Translations under genes and position numbers: made by a program | The notes under the pieces: model-generated | Told to the model about the DNA's origin: nothing | Databases searched by the model: none | Seen by the model: the letters and a program-made list of their open reading frames with translations, nothing else | In this document: in pieces, positions 61,079 to 64,000 of the stretch | How positions within the stretch are numbered: the first letter of the stretch is position 1 | How the letters are laid out: each line of letters begins with the position of its first letter | Origin: DATHTK01 sp035463295 | GTDB taxonomy: Bacteria > Actinomycetota > Rubrobacteria > Rubrobacterales > Rubrobacteraceae | Length of the DNA: 64,000 nt | Assembly (NCBI GenBank): GCA_035463295.1 | Contig: DATHTK010000039.1 | Coordinates: 1-64,000, forward strand | Direction: 5' to 3'

Positions 61079-62410
61079 ATGTCTAATAGTGCCGTCAGGC
61101 GGGCGGGAGCGACCAGTTGGGTGGTCTGGCTGGTACCGGCCCTGTGCGGCTTCGCTGTCGGGTTCGACGGTTACGACCTAATCGTCTACGGCACGGTGGT
61201 CCCTGCGCTTCTGGAATACCAGGCGTGGGGTCTGACGCCCGAGCGGGTGGGGCTCATCGGGAGCTACGCGATCATCGGGATGCTCTTCGGCGCGCTGCTG
61301 GCGGGGACCGTCACGGACATAATCGGCCGCCGGAAGGCGCTCCTGATCTGCGTAACCTGGTTCTCCATCTTCACGAGCGCGTGTGGCGTCGCTCCCTCGC
61401 CGGAGCTGTTCGGGATCTTCCGATTTCTCGCCGGGCTCGGGCTCGGTGGCCTCATACCCGTGGCGACGGCTCTGACGCTGGAGTACGCGCCCGGCCACCG
61501 GCGCAACATCATATATACGGCCATGATGGCCTGCTACAACATCGGTGGACTGCTGGCGGCGGGCCTTGCGATCATGCTCCTACCCGCGTTCGGATGGCGA
61601 GTTATGTTCCTGATAGCGCTGGTCCCGCTCTTCGTCGTGGTGCCTTTGGGGCTGAAGTATCTGCCGGAGTCCATAAGCTTCCTCGTGGCGGAGGGTCGCA
61701 GGGACGAGGCGGAGGCGCTCTCCAGACGCTTCGGGGTTCCCATCCAGGAAGTGGCGAAGACCATCGAAAAAGAGGAGGAGACCGCCTCGCACGAGGGCAA
61801 GCTCCACGCCCTCAAGACGATACTCTCCAGGATCTACATATTCCGGAGCGTCGCTTTCTGGGTCGCCTCTTTCTGCGGTCTCATGCTCATCTACGGCTTC
61901 AGCACCTGGCTGCCCGACACGATGACAAGGGCCGGATATACGGTTGGCTCGGCGCTTTCGTTCCTGTTGCTCTTCCAGGCGGGCGCGGTGATCGGCAACC
62001 TGGTCGCGGGCGGGCTCGCGGACAGGTTTGGCACGAAGGTGATCTGTGGACTGTTCTTTGCGATCGCCGCGATAGGCATATCGATGCTGAGCATCAAGAT
62101 GCCGCTCGTCGTGACCTACCTGTTTGCTGGTGTGGCCGGGGCCGGTGTCTTCGCCGCTATGGTGCTCGTGTACTCCTACATCGGGCAGTACTATCCCGCG
62201 AGCAGCCGTGCTACGGCGCTCGGCTGGGCGGCGGGCGTCGGGAGGACGGGGGCGATCGTCGGGCCTATCCTCGGAGGATTCCTGGCGGGAGCCGGTCTGG
62301 CGGTGCCGTGGGGCTTCTACAGCTTCGCGATCGCCGGGGTGGTAGCGGCCGTCATCATCTTCCTCATGCCCAGATCTCCGGCCGCTGCAGACAAGGCCGA
62401 ATGGATATAG
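61079..62410 (+). CDS. MFS transporter, aromatic acid:H+ symporter family
   Basis: A 443-residue, 12-helix carrier. The first helix has GFAVGFDGYDLIVYG, the Asp-containing motif of aromatic-acid symporters (BenK/PcaK-like). GTVTDIIGRRKALL is the loop 2-3 motif and FRFLAGLGLGGLIPVA the helix 4 motif. AAAGGAG precedes the ATG by about 11 bases. It likely imports benzoate-, protocatechuate- or phenylacetate-type acids. An aldehyde dehydrogenase follows on the same strand. Confidence 0.88.
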   Translation: MSNSAVRRAGATSWVVWLVPALCGFAVGFDGYDLIVYGTVVPALLEYQAWGLTPERVGLIGSYAIIGMLFGALLAGTVTDIIGRRKALLICVTWFSIFTSACGVAPSPELFGIFRFLAGLGLGGLIPVATALTLEYAPGHRRNIIYTAMMACYNIGGLLAAGLAIMLLPAFGWRVMFLIALVPLFVVVPLGLKYLPESISFLVAEGRRDEAEALSRRFGVPIQEVAKTIEKEEETASHEGKLHALKTILSRIYIFRSVAFWVASFCGLMLIYGFSTWLPDTMTRAGYTVGSALSFLLLFQAGAVIGNLVAGGLADRFGTKVICGLFFAIAAIGISMLSIKMPLVVTYLFAGVAGAGVFAAMVLVYSYIGQYYPASSRATALGWAAGVGRTGAIVGPILGGFLAGAGLAVPWGFYSFAIAGVVAAVIIFLMPRSPAAADKAEWI

Positions 62411-62566
62411 CGGCACACAGAGACTAGGCGTCGTGCGTTTCCGGTGCGCGGGGTGATGTAACATTAGGAGCTAGGGACAGGTGTTGCGCGTCCTCGCGCG
62501 CCGGGAAATCGTAGGGGAGCCGGGACCCACAGCACGGGGTGCCGGGCTTACAGAAGGAGCATTCAT

Positions 62567-64000
62567 ATGGCTGAACCGTTCATAAACGGCGGCTACGCGG
62601 GGTTTTCCGGGTTGGACCGGATGGTTATCGTCGATCCTGCCAACGGCGAGGAGATAGACACCGTACCTGCGAGCGGGGCGGCGGAGGTAGATCAGGCGGT
62701 CAACAGCGCCTACGAGGCGTTCCCGGCGTGGCGGGATACCCCGGCCTCGAAGCGCGGAGAGATCCTCGGGAGAGCGGCGCGCGCGGTGCACGCGGACAGG
62801 GAAGAGCTGGCCCCTCTCCTGACCTCCGAGCAGGGCAAGCCCTTGCGGGAGGCGCGACTGGAGATCCGGCGTTTCGTACACACCCTGGAGCACTACGTGG
62901 GGCTCGCAAAGAACATCCGGGGCGGTTACGTGCCGGACCTGGACGAGGATACCTACGGCATGATCGTGCGCCGTCCTCTTGGTGTCGTAGGGGCGATCGT
63001 GCCCTGGAACTTCCCGACGACGCTTCTCGGCAACAAGCTCGGGCCGGCGTTTATCACGGGGAACGTCGTCGTGGCGAAGCCGTCGGACACTACGCCGCTG
63101 ACCACGCTCAGGATAGCGGAGATCATGCATGAGGCCGGCCTCCCGGCGGGTGTGTTCAACGTCGTGACCGGGACGGGACCCGACGCGGGCCAGGCCCTTG
63201 CGGAGCACCCCCTGGTGCGCAAGATAGCCTTCACGGGTTCCACGCCCGTCGGCAAGAGACTTATGGCGCTCGCGGCCAACGACCTCAAGCGCGTCACCCT
63301 GGAGCTCGGGGGCTCGGACCCGATAATCGTCTGCGACGATGCGAACCTGGACCGGGCGGCGAGCGCCGCCAGCGTGGGCAGGTTCTTCAACGCAGGACAG
63401 GCGTGCCTGGCGACAAAGCGTCTCTATGTCTTCGAGAGCGTCGCCGACGAGTTCGTCGAGAAGTTGACCGCGAAGGTCCGCAGACTGAAGGTCGGGCCGG
63501 GAACGGCAGAAGGGATCATGCTCGGCCCCCTGCACTCCTCAGGCGGGAGGGAGCTGGTCGAGGAACAGGTGCAGAGCGCCGTGGATTCGGGAGCGAAGGT
63601 GCTCGTCGGGGCGAAGAGGCCCGAGGGAGACGGGTACGACAAGGGAAACTTCTACGAGCCGACGCTGCTCCTGGAGCCCCCGCAAGACTCTCGGGTGGCG
63701 ACGGAAGAGGTCTTCGGACCGGCGCTCCCCATCTGGCGCGTCGGGAACATGGAGGAGGCACTGGAGCTGGCGAATGGTTCCATGTTCGGGCTGGGCTCCT
63801 CGATATGGACCGCCGACCTCAATCGGGCCTCGGACGCCGCCGAGCGGCTGGAAGCGGGGTACACCTGGATCAACTCCCCCCAGGTCGTCTACGACGAGCT
63901 GCCTTTCGGCGGTTGGAAGCAGTCAGGCTACGGCAAGGAGCACGGCATAGAGGCCCTCGACTACTACACGGAGACGAAGGCAGTCGTCGTCAGGCGGGCG
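62567..64000 (+). CDS. NAD(P)-dependent aldehyde dehydrogenase (succinate-semialdehyde-type), cut by window end
   Basis: 478 codons are open to the window end, about full family length, so only the last residues are missing. PWNFPTTLLGNKLGPA forms the cofactor region, FTGSTPVGK the NAD loop, ELGGSDP holds the general base Glu and NAGQACLATKR the catalytic Cys. AAGGAG is 7 bases before the ATG. Best fits the succinate-semialdehyde/benzaldehyde dehydrogenase branch; the aromatic-acid transporter upstream suggests an aromatic or side-chain aldehyde. Confidence 0.88.
   Translation, partial: MAEPFINGGYAGFSGLDRMVIVDPANGEEIDTVPASGAAEVDQAVNSAYEAFPAWRDTPASKRGEILGRAARAVHADREELAPLLTSEQGKPLREARLEIRRFVHTLEHYVGLAKNIRGGYVPDLDEDTYGMIVRRPLGVVGAIVPWNFPTTLLGNKLGPAFITGNVVVAKPSDTTPLTTLRIAEIMHEAGLPAGVFNVVTGTGPDAGQALAEHPLVRKIAFTGSTPVGKRLMALAANDLKRVTLELGGSDPIIVCDDANLDRAASAASVGRFFNAGQACLATKRLYVFESVADEFVEKLTAKVRRLKVGPGTAEGIMLGPLHSSGGRELVEEQVQSAVDSGAKVLVGAKRPEGDGYDKGNFYEPTLLLEPPQDSRVATEEVFGPALPIWRVGNMEEALELANGSMFGLGSSIWTADLNRASDAAERLEAGYTWINSPQVVYDELPFGGWKQSGYGKEHGIEALDYYTETKAVVVRRA

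Overview
The window is high-GC bacterial DNA with frequent ATA isoleucine and AGG arginine codons and GTG/TTG starts. Together with a scavenger-type gene content (glyoxylate shunt, beta-oxidation, glycosidases), this fits a Rubrobacter-like actinobacterium. That is an inference from codon and gene flavour, not from a marker gene. I saw no rRNA, tRNA, CRISPR array or intact mobile element.

Layout. 1-5.8 kb is a ragged stretch: a frameshifted membrane-protein gene, an MDR oxidoreductase, a DUF4386 C-terminal remnant, an SDR, a PHB-depolymerase-type esterase, a possible transposase scrap, a low-molecular-weight tyrosine phosphatase and a Bcp-type peroxiredoxin. 6.3-8.3 kb holds the most unusual gene: a secreted 656-residue protein with about 40 poly-alanine blocks, a Gln-Asn repeat and a short aromatic C-terminal tail, with its own candidate promoter and terminator. 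8.4-14.9 kb is a glyoxylate-shunt region: an isocitrate/isopropylmalate dehydrogenase-family enzyme, a LysR regulator with a candidate operator, malate synthase and isocitrate lyase, the last with a promoter and palindrome.

15-28.8 kb is mostly fatty-acid catabolism: an acyl-CoA dehydrogenase divergent from fadN-fadA, two enoyl-CoA hydratase-type proteins (one here, one near 58 kb), an acyl-CoA synthetase, a short PhzF protein and an acetamidase/formamidase. A membrane transporter-like protein, a PQQ-type sugar dehydrogenase and ClpS lie among them.

29-50.7 kb is a large carbohydrate region: GH38 alpha-mannosidase, three aldo/keto reductases, a sodium:solute symporter with a small membrane partner, GH4 alpha-galactosidase-like, GH1 and GH2 enzymes, a DeoR repressor with CGAAA operator repeats, and a CUT1 sugar ABC importer (no ATPase in the window). 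The importer is translationally linked to a 43-residue protein and galT, and followed by galK and a metal-site-deficient M24 protein. The logic is uptake and hydrolysis of galactosides/mannosides and entry of galactose into the Leloir pathway.

50.8-56.8 kb is housekeeping: DJ-1/PfpI, SRPBCC, pterin dehydratase, pyrophosphatase, LCP ligase, Aah1-type adenine deaminase and an F420-reductase-like protein. 56.9-64 kb returns to acyl-CoA and probably aromatic-acid metabolism: TetR regulator, enoyl-CoA hydratase, 3-hydroxyacyl-CoA dehydrogenase, two hotdog thioesterases, an aromatic-acid MFS transporter and an aldehyde dehydrogenase cut by the window end. Paired ACCG-NN-CGGT palindromes sit over a promoter there.
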